Source of the DNA: an uncultured bacterium
GTDB taxonomy: Bacteria > Pseudomonadota > Gammaproteobacteria > Burkholderiales > CAIKXV01
Assembly: GCA_903873475.1 (NCBI GenBank)
Contig: CAIQON010000284.1
Coordinates: 1 to 45,999, forward strand
Length of the DNA: 45,999 nt
Reading direction: 5' to 3'
Both the position numbers and the translations under genes were made by a program. Positions 1 through 11,268 of this stretch are shown piece after piece. Under the pieces are notes generated by a model, which was given only the letters and a program-made list of their open reading frames with translations, searched no databases and had not been told where the DNA came from. Every line of letters begins with the position of its first letter. Position 1 is the first letter of the stretch.

Positions 1-1309
1 GAATCTCCGCGGATGCGGCCTTGGACTCCACCGAACGGCGCAGCTGCTCGTAGGCGGATTCGCGGTCCACGGCGCGTTCATAGACGCCCGCCACCAAGGA
101 TTCCGCCATCAGCCGGGACCGTTCCGCGTCGTCCGCAGGACCGATTCGCGAACGCGGCGGATGGATGAACGCCCTTTCGACGACCGTGGGCTGTCCCCGT
201 CCGTCGAGCACGCTGACCAGCGCCTCACCGACGGCGAGCTCGGTGATCGCGGCCACCGTGTCGAGTCGGGGATTGGGACGGAAGCTGTCCGCGGCGGCGC
301 GGACGGCACGCTGCTCGGAAGGCGTGAAGGCCCGCAACGCGTGCTGGACCCGGTTGCCCAACTGGGCGAGCACCCGCTCCGGGATGTCCCTGGGATTCTG
401 GGTCACGAAATACACGCCCACGCCCTTGGAGCGGATCAGCCGCACGACCTGCTCGACCTTCTCCTGGATGACCGGAGGGAGGTCGCTGAACAGGAGATGG
501 GCCTCGTCGAAGAAGAAGACGAGCTTCGGCTGGGAAAGGTCCCCGACCTCGGGCAGCCGCTCGAACAGCTCGCTCAGCATCCAGAGCAGGAAGGTCGCGT
601 AGAGCTTCGGAGCCTGCATGAGTCGGTCGGCGGCCAGCAGGTGGACCACACCGCGGCCGTCCACCGTCTGGAGGAGGTCCTCGAAGTCGAGCGCCGGCTC
701 GCCGAAGAAGCGGTCGCCGCCCTGTTCGCCGATCGACAGCAGCCCGCGCTGGATCGCGCCGATGCTCGCCGGCGAGATGTTGCCGTATTCGGTCTTGTAT
801 TTCGCCGCGTTGTCGCCGACATGCTGCAGCATCGCCCGCAGGTCCTTCAGGTCGATCAGCAGCAGGCCGTTGTCGTCGGCGATCTTGAAGGTCAGCGCGA
901 GCACGCCTTCCTGGGTGTCGTTCAGGTTCAGCATGCGCGCGATCAGCACCGGCCCCATCTCGGAGACCGTTGCGCGCACCGGGTGGCCCTGTTCGCCGAA
1001 CACGTCCCAGAACATCACCGGGAAGGGTTCGAACGCATGGCTGTCGGCGACCCCGAGTTGCTCGGCGCGCGCCTTGAGCTTCGGGTTCCAGGTGCCGGCC
1101 TGGGAGATGCCGGACAGGTCGCCCTTCACGTCGGCCATGAACACCGGCACGCCCGCGCGGCTGAACTGCTCGGCCAGCCGCTGCAGCGTGACGGTCTTTC
1201 CGGTGCCGGTGGCCCCTGCAACCAGGCCGTGGCGGTTGGACAGTGAAGGCAGCAGGAACAGGTCCGTGCCGCCCTGGACAGCCTTGGCGATAGACATCGG
1301 CTCAGCCAT
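1..1309 (-). CDS. HerA/DUF853-type helicase-like ATPase (YjgR-like), 3' end cut by window edge
   Basis: Reverse strand reads [68 protein letters not shown]..., with a Walker A (GATGTGKT) and [10 protein letters not shown] Walker B. No stop before position 1. Confidence 0.88.
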   Translation of the reverse strand, partial: MAEPMSIAKAVQGGTDLFLLPSLSNRHGLVAGATGTGKTVTLQRLAEQFSRAGVPVFMADVKGDLSGISQAGTWNPKLKARAEQLGVADSHAFEPFPVMFWDVFGEQGHPVRATVSEMGPVLIARMLNLNDTQEGVLALTFKIADDNGLLLIDLKDLRAMLQHVGDNAAKYKTEYGNISPASIGAIQRGLLSIGEQGGDRFFGEPALDFEDLLQTVDGRGVVHLLAADRLMQAPKLYATFLLWMLSELFERLPEVGDLSQPKLVFFFDEAHLLFSDLPPVIQEKVEQVVRLIRSKGVGVYFVTQNPRDIPERVLAQLGNRVQHALRAFTPSEQRAVRAAADSFRPNPRLDTVAAITELAVGEALVSVLDGRGQPTVVERAFIHPPRSRIGPADDAERSRLMAESLVAGVYERAVDRESAYEQLRRSVESKAASAEI

Positions 1310-1465
1310 GAAACCCCCGGGGTGGATGCTGTGAACGCGACGGAGCGTAGCACAGCGCCCCGGGTGCAAATTCCGCCCCATGCCCTGCCGGAGTAGAATC
1401 CGTGGCAGATGCCACCGGGCCGGTCGACGACCGGCGCGCGCGCTGCGAAAACCGAGGAGAACACC

Positions 1466-2191
1466 GTGGCCGGTCACAGCAAATGGGCCAATATCAAGCA
1501 CAAGAAGGCGATCGCCGATGCCAAGAAGGGCAAGGCGATGACGCGCTGCATCCGCGAGATCACCGTCGCGGCCCGGTCCGGTGGCGGCGACCCTGACGGC
1601 AACCCCCGGCTGCGGCTGGCCATCAGCAAGGCGCGCGAGGTCAACACGCCGAAAGACACGATCGAGAACGCGATCAAGCGCGGCAGCGGTGCACTGACCG
1701 GCGAATCGCTCGACGAGATCCGCTACGAGGGTTACGGCATCGGCGGCGCCGCGGTGATGGTCGATTGCGTGACCAACAACAAGGTGCGCACGGTTGCCGA
1801 CGTGCGCCATGCGTTCGCGAAGAACGGCGGCAACATGGGTACCGACGGCTCGGTCGCGTTCCAGTTCAAGCACTGCGGGCAGTTCGTGTTCGCACCCGGC
1901 ACCAGCGAAGAGAAAGTGATGGAAGTCGGCCTCGATGCCGGTGCCGAGGACGTCACCACCAACGAAGACGGCAGCGTCGAACTGATCTGCCCACCGGCAG
2001 AGTTCGCCGCAGTGAAGGCTGCGCTCGATGCGGCCGGCCTGAAGGCCGAGTTCGCCGAGGTCACGATGAAGCCGTTGTCCGAGACCGTGCTCGCCGGCGA
2101 CGAGAGTACCAAGATGCAGCGCCTGCTCGACGCGCTCGAGGCGCTCGACGACGTCCAGGAGGTCTACACCACGGCGCTGGTGGAGGATTGA
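1466..2191 (+). CDS. yebC: YebC/PmpR family transcriptional regulator/translation factor
   Basis: GTG start, [23 protein letters not shown] signature and full-length family match. Confidence 0.95.
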   Translation: MAGHSKWANIKHKKAIADAKKGKAMTRCIREITVAARSGGGDPDGNPRLRLAISKAREVNTPKDTIENAIKRGSGALTGESLDEIRYEGYGIGGAAVMVDCVTNNKVRTVADVRHAFAKNGGNMGTDGSVAFQFKHCGQFVFAPGTSEEKVMEVGLDAGAEDVTTNEDGSVELICPPAEFAAVKAALDAAGLKAEFAEVTMKPLSETVLAGDESTKMQRLLDALEALDDVQEVYTTALVED

Positions 2192-3075
2192 CCGCCGGGC
2201 TGGTCCCGGCCGTCTTCGTCCTGCTCTGGAGTACCGGTTTCATCGGCGCGAAGCTCGGCACGCCGCATGCCGAGCCGCTGACCTTCCTGGCGCTGCGCTT
2301 CGCGGTCGTAGGGGTGCTGCTGGGCAGCATCTGCGTCCTGGCGCGCGCGCCGTGGCCGCGCAGTGCGCGCGAGTACGGGCACCTCGCGGTCGCAGGGCTG
2401 CTGGTGCAGGCGGGCTACCTCGGCGGCGTGTTCACCGCGATCCACCTCGGGCTGAGCGCCGGGGCGGCCGCGCTGATCGTCGGCCTGCAGCCACTGGTCA
2501 CCGCCTGCGTGGCAGGGCCGGTGCTCGGCGAGCGCATCGGCCGGCTGCAGTGGCTGGGGTTCGCGCTCGGCCTTGCCGGCGTGGTGCTGGTGCTCGGGCC
2601 GGACGCGAACGCCACCGGGGCGACGCCGGCCTCGCTCGGGTTCGCCTGCGTGGCGCTGTTGTCGATCACCGCCGGCACCGTCTACCAGAAGCGCTTTGCC
2701 GCCGGCATGGACCTGCGTACCGGGTCGCTGGTGCAGTTCGCAGCGGCCGCGCTGCTGCTGGTGCCGATCGCCTTCGCGACCGAGACGATGCAGGTGGACT
2801 GGACCGCGGAGTTCGTGTTCGCGCTCGGCTGGCTGGCCGTGGTGCTGTCGCTCGGCGCGATCACGCTGCTGAATGTGCTGATCCGGCGCGGAGCGGCGTC
2901 GAAGGTGGCCAGCCTGTTCTACCTGACCCCGGGCACGACGGCACTGATTGCCTGGGCGGTGTTCGGCGAAACGCTGGCCGCGTCCGGTATCGCCGGGCTG
3001 GTGGTCGCCGCGGTCGGCGTCGCGCTGGTGAATGCGGGTGGCCCGGCACCGGCGCGCGCTACACTACCACGGTGA
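2188..3075 (+). CDS. EamA/DMT-family transporter
   Basis: About 10 hydrophobic segments, EamA-like repeats ([33 protein letters not shown]). Probable TTG start overlapping the yebC stop (TTGA). Confidence 0.85.
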   Translation: MTAGLVPAVFVLLWSTGFIGAKLGTPHAEPLTFLALRFAVVGVLLGSICVLARAPWPRSAREYGHLAVAGLLVQAGYLGGVFTAIHLGLSAGAAALIVGLQPLVTACVAGPVLGERIGRLQWLGFALGLAGVVLVLGPDANATGATPASLGFACVALLSITAGTVYQKRFAAGMDLRTGSLVQFAAAALLLVPIAFATETMQVDWTAEFVFALGWLAVVLSLGAITLLNVLIRRGAASKVASLFYLTPGTTALIAWAVFGETLAASGIAGLVVAAVGVALVNAGGPAPARATLPR

Positions 3076-3677
3076 CTTCCCCGATCAGCGCACGCAGCCA
3101 GCCGACCCGGCGCATCCTGGGCATCGATCCCGGGCTGCGGCGTACCGGCTTCGGCATCATCGAGGTGCGTGGGCAGTCGCTGACCTATGTCACGTCCGGC
3201 CTGGTGCGGGTGCCACCAGGCGACCTGCCGGAGCGGCTGAAGGCCATCCTCGACTGCCTCGGGCAGGTGATCGTGAGCCATGCTCCGGTGCAGGCCGCGA
3301 TCGAGAAGGTATTCGTCAACGTGAACCCGCAGTCCACGCTGCTGCTCGGGCAGGCCCGCGGTGCCGCGATCTGCGCGGCGGTGGCACACGACCTGCCGGT
3401 GTCCGAATACACCGCGCAGCAGGTGAAGCAGGCGGTCGCGGGCAACGGCCAGGCGAACAAGTCGCAGGTCCAGCAGATGGTGCGCCGGCTGCTGTCGCTG
3501 CCCGCCGATCCATCGTCGGACGCGGCCGACGCGCTGGCCTGCGCGATCTGCCACGCCCATGGCGGGCAGGGCATGGCAGGGCTTTCCACTGCGGGCTTCC
3601 GCATGCGCCGCGGCAGGCTGGTCTCCGCCGCCGATCTGCTGAAGGCGGGTGGCGTGATCGCCGGGGCGATCGAATGA
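3072..3677 (+). CDS. ruvC: Holliday junction resolvase RuvC
   Basis: [53 protein letters not shown] motifs. GTG start overlaps upstream stop. Confidence 0.96.
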   Translation: MTSPISARSQPTRRILGIDPGLRRTGFGIIEVRGQSLTYVTSGLVRVPPGDLPERLKAILDCLGQVIVSHAPVQAAIEKVFVNVNPQSTLLLGQARGAAICAAVAHDLPVSEYTAQQVKQAVAGNGQANKSQVQQMVRRLLSLPADPSSDAADALACAICHAHGGQGMAGLSTAGFRMRRGRLVSAADLLKAGGVIAGAIE

Positions 3678-4267
3678 TCGGGCGGCTGACCGGCATACTG
3701 CGCGAGAAGAACCCGCCGCAGGTGCTGCTCGACGTCGGCGGCATCGGCTACGAGGTCGACGTGCCGATGAGCACGTTCTACTCGCTGCCTCGCATCGGCG
3801 ACACGGTCACCCTGTGCACGCACCTGGCGATCCGCGAGGATGCACACCTGCTCTACGGGTTCGCCACCGAACGGGAGCGCCATGCGTTCCGCGCGCTGAT
3901 CCGCATCAGCGGCGTCGGTGCGAAGACCGCGCTCGCCCTGCTCTCGGGCATGGATGTCGATGGCCTGGCGGAGGCCGTCGTGCTGCAGGAGACCGCGCGC
4001 CTGACCCGGGTTCCCGGCATCGGCAAGAAGACCGCCGAGCGCCTGCTGCTCGAACTCAAGGGAAAGCTGGGCGATGCACTGCCCGGGGCACCGGGCGCGG
4101 GGGCGGGGGCGCCTGCCGGACGCAGCGATGCGAACGATGTGCTCAACGCCCTGCTCGCGCTGGGCTACAGCGACAAGGAGGCGATGTTCGCGGTGAAGCA
4201 GGTGCCCCCGGGCACTGCGGTCGGGGACGGTATCCGGGTGGCCCTGAAGGTGCTCTCGAAGGGGTGA
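3674..4267 (+). CDS. ruvA: Holliday junction helicase subunit RuvA
   Basis: [28 protein letters not shown], HhH motifs ([32 protein letters not shown]). Confidence 0.97.
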   Translation: MIGRLTGILREKNPPQVLLDVGGIGYEVDVPMSTFYSLPRIGDTVTLCTHLAIREDAHLLYGFATERERHAFRALIRISGVGAKTALALLSGMDVDGLAEAVVLQETARLTRVPGIGKKTAERLLLELKGKLGDALPGAPGAGAGAPAGRSDANDVLNALLALGYSDKEAMFAVKQVPPGTAVGDGIRVALKVLSKG

Positions 4268-4369
4268 GGGCGGCGCATGGGCTGCGAGCCACCGTCGGTT
4301 TTTCCGGCGTCTCGCGCGGATGCGCGCTTTGGCGCGATAATCGCGGCTTCGTACTGACCGAAGCCCCGG

Positions 4370-5416
4370 ATGGCGATCGAGACCGATCGACTGATCAGCG
4401 CTGCACCCGCGTCCACGCAGGAAGAGGTGGTCGAACGCGCGCTGCGCCCGAAACTGCTCGACGAGTATGTCGGCCAGGAGAAGATCCGCGGCCAGTTGTC
4501 GATCTTCATCGAAGCCGCGCGCTCGCGCAGCGAGCCCCTCGACCATACGCTGCTGTTCGGGCCGCCGGGGCTGGGCAAGACGACGCTCGCGCACATCATC
4601 GCGCGCGAGATGGGCGTCGGGCTGCGCCAGACCTCCGGGCCTGTCCTCGAGCGGCCCGGCGACCTGGCCGCGCTGCTGACCAACCTCGAGCCGAACGATG
4701 TGCTGTTCATCGACGAGATCCACCGACTGTCGCCGATCGTCGAAGAGATCCTCTACCCTGCGCTGGAGGACTACCAGATCGACATCATGATCGGCGAGGG
4801 CCCGGCCGCGCGCTCGGTGAAGCTCGAACTCAAGCCGTTCACGCTGGTCGGCGCCACTACCCGCGCCGGCATGCTGACCAACCCGCTGCGCGACCGCTTC
4901 GGAATCGTCGCGCGGCTGGAGTTCTACACCGCCGAGGAACTGCGGCGGATCGTCACCCGTTCGGCGCAACTGCTCGAGTGCTCGATCGTCGACGACGGTG
5001 CGCTCGAGATCGCGTGCCGGGCACGCGGTACGCCGCGCATCGCCAACCGCCTGCTGCGCAGGGTGCGCGACTACGCGCAGGTCCGTGCCGACGGCTCGGT
5101 CACGCGCGAGGTCGCCGACGCGGCCTTGCGCATGCTCGACGTCGATGCCAGCGGGCTCGACATCATGGATCGCGCCCTGATGCTGGCGGTGATCGAGAAG
5201 TTCGAGGGCGGCCCGGTCGGCGTCGACAACCTCGCGGCTGCCATCGGCGAGGAGCGCGACACGATCGAGGACGTGATCGAGCCGTTCCTGATCCAGCAGG
5301 GGTACCTGAAGCGTACGCCGCGCGGCCGCGTTGCCACGCAGACCGCCTATCGCCACTTCGGCCTGCCGCAGCCTCGCCGCACGTCCACCCCGGAACTGTG
5401 GGATGAACCGTCCTGA
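4370..5416 (+). CDS. ruvB: Holliday junction helicase subunit RuvB
   Basis: AAA+ ATPase: [56 protein letters not shown]. Confidence 0.97.
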   Translation: MAIETDRLISAAPASTQEEVVERALRPKLLDEYVGQEKIRGQLSIFIEAARSRSEPLDHTLLFGPPGLGKTTLAHIIAREMGVGLRQTSGPVLERPGDLAALLTNLEPNDVLFIDEIHRLSPIVEEILYPALEDYQIDIMIGEGPAARSVKLELKPFTLVGATTRAGMLTNPLRDRFGIVARLEFYTAEELRRIVTRSAQLLECSIVDDGALEIACRARGTPRIANRLLRRVRDYAQVRADGSVTREVADAALRMLDVDASGLDIMDRALMLAVIEKFEGGPVGVDNLAAAIGEERDTIEDVIEPFLIQQGYLKRTPRGRVATQTAYRHFGLPQPRRTSTPELWDEPS

Positions 5417-5912
5417 GGGCACGCCGGTGGCTGCGCCTGCGCCGACCACCGAGAGCTCGCGCCGCTTCCGGCTACCGGTGCGCGTCTACTACCAGGATAC
5501 CGATGCCGGCGGCGTCGTGTTCCATGCCTCGTACCTGAGCTTCTTCGAGCGGGCGCGCACCGAGCTCCTGCGCTCGATCGGCTTCGACATCGGCCGGCTC
5601 GCCGCCGAGGGCGTGCTGTTCGCGCTGCACCGGCTCGAGATGGAGTTCCTCAGGCCGGCGCGGCTCGACGATGCGCTCGTGGTCACGGCTGCGGTCGGCC
5701 AGCTCGGCCGCACATCCGCCCGTTTCGTGCAGACGGTCGAACTGGCCGATGGCACGATCGCGACGAAGGCCACGCTGTCGCTGGTATGCGTGTCGGCGAC
5801 ACGCTTCCGGCCGATGGGCATTCCGGAACCGCTGCGCGCGGCGCTCGAATCGTGGACACTCCCCTTCGGCGACGGCGCCGCAACGAATGACGGAGCGAAA
5901 TCGACAGGATGA
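5403..5912 (+). CDS. ybgC: Tol-Pal-associated acyl-CoA thioesterase YbgC
   Basis: [29 protein letters not shown] hot-dog thioesterase motif, immediately upstream of tolQ. Confidence 0.93.
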   Translation: MNRPEGTPVAAPAPTTESSRRFRLPVRVYYQDTDAGGVVFHASYLSFFERARTELLRSIGFDIGRLAAEGVLFALHRLEMEFLRPARLDDALVVTAAVGQLGRTSARFVQTVELADGTIATKATLSLVCVSATRFRPMGIPEPLRAALESWTLPFGDGAATNDGAKSTG

Positions 5913-6583
5913 ACGTGACCCAGGACATGTCTGTATGGGGGCTGGTCGCGCACGCGAGCCTCTTCGTGCAGCTGGTGATGCTCGGGCTGTTGCTCGCGTC
6001 GCTGCTGTCATGGTGGTACATCTTCCGCAAGGCATTCGTGCTGCGCCAGGCCAAGGCGGACACCGAAGCCTTCGAGCGCGACTTCTGGAGCGGCGGCGAC
6101 CTGAACAGCCTGTACCAGGCAGCCGCTGCGGCCAAGCATCGTGCCGGCAGCCTCGAGCGCATCTTCGAGGCCGGCTTCCGCGAGTTCAGCAAGGTGAAGC
6201 GTCCGCCGGGGGCCGACCGCAGCGCGGCCATTGACGGCACGCGGCGCGCGATGAGCGCGACCTACCAGCGCGAGATGGACGTGCTCGAAGACAACCTGGC
6301 CTTCCTTGCCTCGGTCGGGTCGGTCGCGCCGTACATCGGGCTGCTCGGCACGGTCTGGGGGATCATGCACGCGTTCATGGGGCTGTCGACGGTGGCGCAG
6401 GCGACGCTGTCGCTGGTTGCCCCGGGTATCGCCGAGGCGCTGATCGCCACCGCGATGGGCCTGTTCGCGGCGATCCCGGCGGTGCTCGCATACAACCGCT
6501 TCAGCTACGACATCGACCGGCTCGCGGTGCGCTTCGAGAGCTTCATGGAAGAGTTCACCAACATCATGCAGCGGCAGGGCTGA
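5909..6583 (+). CDS. tolQ: TolQ proton channel subunit
   Basis: MotA/TolQ/ExbB family sequence; VGSVAPYIGLLGTVWGIMHAFMGL; ATGA overlap with ybgC. Confidence 0.96.
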   Translation: MNVTQDMSVWGLVAHASLFVQLVMLGLLLASLLSWWYIFRKAFVLRQAKADTEAFERDFWSGGDLNSLYQAAAAAKHRAGSLERIFEAGFREFSKVKRPPGADRSAAIDGTRRAMSATYQREMDVLEDNLAFLASVGSVAPYIGLLGTVWGIMHAFMGLSTVAQATLSLVAPGIAEALIATAMGLFAAIPAVLAYNRFSYDIDRLAVRFESFMEEFTNIMQRQG

Positions 6584-6611
6584 GCATGGCCCTCCTTCGG
6601 AAGGCGGTGCG

Positions 6612-7043
6612 ATGAGCGCGTCGATCCGCAAGCGGCGGCCGCGCCGCATGATGAACCAGATCAACGTCGTGCCCTACCTCGACGTGATGCTGGTGCTGCT
6701 GGTGATCTTCATGGTGACCGCTCCGCTGACCAACCCCGGGCAGATCGAACTGCCTTCCGTCGGGCAGTCGTTGACCGCACCGGCGCTGCCGATCGAGGTG
6801 ACGATCAAGGCCGACCGTGCGCTCGCGGTACGCGACCGGGCGCAGGGCGGGCCGGAGCGCGAACTGTCGAAAGCAGAACTGGTGAAGTTCATCCAGGGGC
6901 TGCAGTCGAGCGCGCCCGACCGGCCGGTGGTGATCGCGGCAGACAAGGCGGTGCGCTACGAGGCGGTGCTCGAGGTGATGGACCTGCTGCAGCAGAACCA
7001 GGTGAAGCGGGTGGGCCTGCTCGCCAAGCCGCACACGCCCTGA
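6612..7043 (+). CDS. tolR: TolR
   Basis: ExbD/TolR: MNQINVVPYLDVMLVLLVIFMVTAP. Confidence 0.95.
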   Translation: MSASIRKRRPRRMMNQINVVPYLDVMLVLLVIFMVTAPLTNPGQIELPSVGQSLTAPALPIEVTIKADRALAVRDRAQGGPERELSKAELVKFIQGLQSSAPDRPVVIAADKAVRYEAVLEVMDLLQQNQVKRVGLLAKPHTP

Positions 7044-7083
7044 GGCCGATGGCGATGACCTGCGGCCGGGCGTGGCGTGATGC

Positions 7084-8016
7084 ATGGCGGATCCGGCGCA
7101 CCCGGCTCCGCGGGGCGGCATATCCGTGCTGAACCGGGTCGGCTCAGGGCATCCGCTGCAATCCGTGCGCGACGAGCCGAAGGCCGTGCTGGCGGGCGTG
7201 CTCGCGCTGCTGGTGCACCTGGTCGCTGTGGTCGCCCTGACCTACGGGTTCCACATCCAGACCCGGCGCAACGAACCGGTCTCGGCCGAACTGTGGTCGG
7301 CGCTGCCGCCGCCCCCCGCGGCGGTGGCGCAACCGATGCCCGCACCTGCGCCCGCTCAACCCGAGCCGGCCTCCGCGCCGAAGCCTGTGCCGCGGCCCGA
7401 ACCGAAGCCGGTGCCGAAACCGCCCCCCGAGCCGAAGGAGGCGCCGGTCAAGGCGCAGCCGAAGGTCGACATCGAGCTGAAGGCCAGGGAGGCGGCGAAG
7501 GCGAAGCAGGCCGAGGCCGAGCGGCGCAAGCTCGAGGAGGCGAAGCAGCGCGAGGCTGAAAAGGCAAAGGCGCAGGCACAGGCCGATGCCAAGGCCAAGG
7601 CACAGGCACAGGCACAGGCAGACGCCAGGGCGCAGAAGGATGCGCTGGCGAAACAGGCGGAGGCCGATCGCATCCGGCGCGAACAGGACGAACTCGCGCG
7701 CCGGGCGGCCGAGGCTGCGGCGAGCGCGCAGGCCAAGGTGCTTGCATCGCACATCGACAAGATCCGGGGCAAGGTGCGCCGCTTCATCGTCGAGCCGCCA
7801 GGCGTGCCGCCGAACGCGACGGCCGAGTTCGACGTGGTGCTGATCCCCGGCGGCGACGTGCTGTCGGTGAAACTGCGCCGGTCCAGCGGCAATGCGCTGT
7901 ATGACGAGGCCGTCGAGCGCGCGATCATGCGCGCGCAACCTCTGCCCATTCCGCCTGAACCCCAGTTGTTTCCGCAGTTCCGTACACTATTGCTGCAGTT
8001 CAGGCCCCAGGAATGA
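7084..8016 (+). CDS. tolA: TolA
   Basis: N-terminal TM, Pro-rich segment, long Ala/Lys/Glu/Gln coiled coil, TonB/TolA-like C-terminal domain; position in tol operon. Start codon uncertain. Confidence 0.9.
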   Translation: MADPAHPAPRGGISVLNRVGSGHPLQSVRDEPKAVLAGVLALLVHLVAVVALTYGFHIQTRRNEPVSAELWSALPPPPAAVAQPMPAPAPAQPEPASAPKPVPRPEPKPVPKPPPEPKEAPVKAQPKVDIELKAREAAKAKQAEAERRKLEEAKQREAEKAKAQAQADAKAKAQAQAQADARAQKDALAKQAEADRIRREQDELARRAAEAAASAQAKVLASHIDKIRGKVRRFIVEPPGVPPNATAEFDVVLIPGGDVLSVKLRRSSGNALYDEAVERAIMRAQPLPIPPEPQLFPQFRTLLLQFRPQE

Positions 8017-8101
8017 GCCGCCATGGATTTTTTCGACGTACCTGACCCCTGAAGCCGTGCCCGGCCGTTCAATGCCTGCAGTCACGCTAGACTTGGCCCT
8101 C

Positions 8102-9466
8102 ATGAAGATACTGATGGTTTCAACAATGGTGCGCCCCGCCGCCGTGTCGCCGCGGCATCTCCCGCCGCCGATCGCCCGCGCCTGCCTGTGGCTGCTCGCT
8201 GCCCTGCTCGTGGTGCTGCAGCCCGTGCTGGCGCCGTCGGCCTCCGCCCAGCTCAAGATCGAGATCACCGGCGCCGGCGCCAGCCAGTCGCCGATTGCCA
8301 TCGTGCCGTTCGCAGGCGAGGACCGGCTCGCGCAGGCGCTGACGCCGGTGATCATCGCCAACCTGCAGCGCAGCGGCCTGTTCCGCATGATCGACGTGCA
8401 GGACGTGCGGCCGCTGCCGGTGCAGCCGTCCGAGCTTCGGTATCCCGATTTCAGTTCGCGGGGCGCTGATGCGGTGGTGATCGGTTCGACCACGGTGCTG
8501 CCCGACGGGCGGGTGGAAGTGCGCTTCCGCCTGATGGATGTCGCGAAGCAGTCGCAACTCGCCGGCTTCAGCTACACGGTTAACCCGGGACAACTGCGCC
8601 TGACCGCCCATCGCATCTCGGACGCGATCTATGAGCGGCTGACCGGCGATGTCGGCGTGTTCAGCACCAAGATCACCTATGTCGAGCGGCAGGCCAACCG
8701 GTTCGAACTGAAGATCGCCGATGCCGACGGGTCCAATGCGCAGACGGTGCTCGCGTCGAGCGAGCCGATCATCTCGCCCAAGTGGTCGCCCGACGGTACC
8801 CGCCTCGCCTATGTGTCGTTCGAGCGCAAGAAGCCGATCATCTACGTGCAGTCGCTGGTCAACGGGTCGCGCATCGTGCTGGCCAACTTCCGCGGCAGCA
8901 ACAGCGCGCCGGCCTGGTCGCCCGACGGCAACCGGCTCGCGGTGGTGCTCACCCGCGACGGGCCCTCCCAGGTCTACCTGATCGACGCCGACGGCTCGAA
9001 CGTCCAGCGTCTCACGAAGTCCAACGCGATCGACACCGAACCGGCGTTCACCCCCGACGGGCGTTCCATACTGTTCACCTCCGACCGTGGCGGCAGCCCG
9101 CAGATCTATCGTGTAGCGGCGGGCGGCGGCGAGGTGGAGCGCCTGACCTTCGAAGGAACCTACAACGTTTCGCCACGGGCGAGCCCCGACGGGCGCAGCT
9201 TCACGTTCGTGCAGCGAACCGGCGGCCGCTTCAACATCGCGATCCAGGATTTCGCCACGCGCCAGGTGCAGGTCCTGACCGATACCGCCGTCGACGAATC
9301 GCCCAGCTTTGCCCCGAACGGCCGCATCATCCTCTACGCAACCGAGGTCAGGGGGCGTGGTATCTTGGCTGCAGTGTCCAGCGACGGACGCGTGCGGCAG
9401 CGGCTGACGGCAGGCTCGAACGACGTGCGCGAGCCGGCGTGGGGTCCTCTGTTGAAGGCACAGTGA
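8102..9466 (+). CDS. tolB: TolB, Tol-Pal beta-propeller
   Basis: Signal peptide, N-terminal TolB domain and repeated WSPDG(T/N)RLA blades. ORF extends upstream to 7892 but the signal peptide fits the ATG at 8102. Confidence 0.94.
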   Translation: MKILMVSTMVRPAAVSPRHLPPPIARACLWLLAALLVVLQPVLAPSASAQLKIEITGAGASQSPIAIVPFAGEDRLAQALTPVIIANLQRSGLFRMIDVQDVRPLPVQPSELRYPDFSSRGADAVVIGSTTVLPDGRVEVRFRLMDVAKQSQLAGFSYTVNPGQLRLTAHRISDAIYERLTGDVGVFSTKITYVERQANRFELKIADADGSNAQTVLASSEPIISPKWSPDGTRLAYVSFERKKPIIYVQSLVNGSRIVLANFRGSNSAPAWSPDGNRLAVVLTRDGPSQVYLIDADGSNVQRLTKSNAIDTEPAFTPDGRSILFTSDRGGSPQIYRVAAGGGEVERLTFEGTYNVSPRASPDGRSFTFVQRTGGRFNIAIQDFATRQVQVLTDTAVDESPSFAPNGRIILYATEVRGRGILAAVSSDGRVRQRLTAGSNDVREPAWGPLLKAQ

Positions 9467-9477
9467 AAGGAAAGACC

Positions 9478-10161
9478 ATGACTGAACTGTCGATGCAACC
9501 CACCGTGGCCCCGGCTGCCACCCATCGCGTACCGGGCCTGTCGCGCACCGGTTATCGTTCGGCCTGGATCGGGATGCTGTGCCTGGCCGCGCTGGCGGGG
9601 TGCTCCTCCACGCCCGATTCCGAGCAGTCGAGCGCGCAGGTCGAGTCGCGCACGATCGGCGAACAGGGCGCGCTGACGAAGCCCGCGACCGATGCATTGC
9701 CGAAGGCGCCGGTTGGCCAGCCCCCGATCAGCGGTGCCCCGATCGGTACCGACCAGACGCCGTCCGGCCAGTTGCCCGCAGTGCTGAGCGATCCGAAGAG
9801 CCTGCTGTCGCGGCGCAGCGTCTTCTTCGAGTACGACAGCAACGTGGTGCGCGACGAGTTCCGGCCGATGATCCAGGCACATGCACGCTTCCTGCTCGAC
9901 AACCCGAAGTTCCGGGTGACGATCCAGGGCAACACCGACGAACGCGGCAGCCGCGAGTACAACCTCGCGCTCGGGCAGCGCCGCGCGGATGCCGTTCGCC
10001 AGGCGATGGCGGTGCTGGGCGTGACCGAGCGCCAGATGGAGCCGGTCAGCCTCGGCGAAGAGCGTCCGCGTGCCAGCGGCAGCACCGAAGCAGCCTATGC
10101 CGAGAACCGGCGCGCCGACATCCTGTACGACGGCGAAGACAAGCTGCCGGCCGGCAAGTGA
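9478..10161 (+). CDS. pal: Pal peptidoglycan-associated lipoprotein
   Basis: LAGCSS lipobox, OmpA-like domain VFFEYDSNVVRDEFRPMIQAHARFL...IQGNTDERGSREYNLALGQRRA. Confidence 0.95.
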   Translation: MTELSMQPTVAPAATHRVPGLSRTGYRSAWIGMLCLAALAGCSSTPDSEQSSAQVESRTIGEQGALTKPATDALPKAPVGQPPISGAPIGTDQTPSGQLPAVLSDPKSLLSRRSVFFEYDSNVVRDEFRPMIQAHARFLLDNPKFRVTIQGNTDERGSREYNLALGQRRADAVRQAMAVLGVTERQMEPVSLGEERPRASGSTEAAYAENRRADILYDGEDKLPAGK

Positions 10162-11264
10162 TCGCAGGCGTATCCGTGGCGCGCGGGCATGCGCGCCGCG
10201 CGACGGCATGGCTGGCGTGCGCGGCGATCGCGGCTGGCATCGTGCCGGCAGCACACGCGCAACTGTTCACCGATACCGAATCGCGCAAGGCGATCGCTGC
10301 ACAGCGCGAGACGATCGCCGCACAGCAGCAGCAGATCGCCGACCTCACCCGGCAGTCGGGCGAACTCTCGGCGCGGATCAACCAGCTCGAGAACGCGCTC
10401 AAGGCGCAGTCGCTGCTGGAGGTGCTCAACCAGGTCGAGGCAGCGCAGGCCGAAATACGTACGTTGCGCGGCCGGCAAGAGGTCCTGTCGAACGCGATCG
10501 ACACGGCCACGCGCAGGCAGCGCGACATGTACATCGACATCGACTCGCGGCTGAAGCGGCTCGAGGCGCCCGCTCCCGGCAGCGGCACGCCACCATCGAC
10601 CACTGCGCCGGCTGCCGCGCCTGGGGCCGCCGTGCCGCCGGGGGCAGGCGCTGGCGGCACCGTGCCGTCATCGGCGGCCACTGGATCGCCCCAGCCGCCG
10701 GCAGCGTCCGGCGCAGCTGGCGCGGCGGCTGCGCCGGCCAGCGCGGCAACCACCACGCCGGCCGGTACGGTCAGCAGCAGCGTTGCAACGGGCCGGGGCC
10801 CGATCGTCGCGCCGCCGTCAGCTGGGACGGCCGCTGCAGCCGTGCCGCCCGGCGGCGTGAACAGCGCACTCCCCGCCGGGTCGGACCCCGTCGCAGAGCA
10901 GCGTGCCTACGATGCTGCGCAACAGTTGCGTCGCATCGGCAACTACGCCGGCGCGATCGCTGCCTTCCAGTCGTTCGTGAAGACCTGGCCAAGGAGCCGG
11001 CTGGCCCCGGCGGCGCAGTACTGGATCGGCGATTCGCATTTCAACCTGCGCGAATTCCGGCTGGCGATAACGAGCCAGCGGCAACTGATCGCGACCTGGC
11101 CCGACCACGAGAAGGTACCCGACGCGCTGCTCAACATCGCCAGCAGCCAGGCTGAACTCGGCGAGACGGCCGCCTCGCGCAAGACGCTCGAGGAACTGGT
11201 CGCGCGTTATCCGCAGTCCGAAGCCGCCGAGCGCGCGAAGCGCAGGCTCGCGCCGCGCAAATGA
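10158..11264 (+). CDS. cpoB: CpoB/YbgF, Tol-Pal system protein with coiled coil and TPRs
   Basis: Signal peptide, N-terminal coiled coil, TPR-like C-terminus (YDAAQQLRRIGNYAGAIAAFQSFVKTWP...). GTG start overlaps pal stop. Confidence 0.9.
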   Translation: MIAGVSVARGHARRATAWLACAAIAAGIVPAAHAQLFTDTESRKAIAAQRETIAAQQQQIADLTRQSGELSARINQLENALKAQSLLEVLNQVEAAQAEIRTLRGRQEVLSNAIDTATRRQRDMYIDIDSRLKRLEAPAPGSGTPPSTTAPAAAPGAAVPPGAGAGGTVPSSAATGSPQPPAASGAAGAAAAPASAATTTPAGTVSSSVATGRGPIVAPPSAGTAAAAVPPGGVNSALPAGSDPVAEQRAYDAAQQLRRIGNYAGAIAAFQSFVKTWPRSRLAPAAQYWIGDSHFNLREFRLAITSQRQLIATWPDHEKVPDALLNIASSQAELGETAASRKTLEELVARYPQSEAAERAKRRLAPRK

Positions 11265-11268
11265 CCCG

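Noticed and set aside
3185-5449. 754-aa minus-strand ORF antisense to ruvC-ruvA-ruvB
   Set aside because: GC-rich shadow ORF. The plus strand encodes three unmistakable Ruv proteins; the antisense product is Arg/Asp/His-rich with no domain.
8120-9697. 525-aa minus-strand ORF antisense to tolB
   Set aside because: Shadow of the TolB reading frame; no recognisable motifs.
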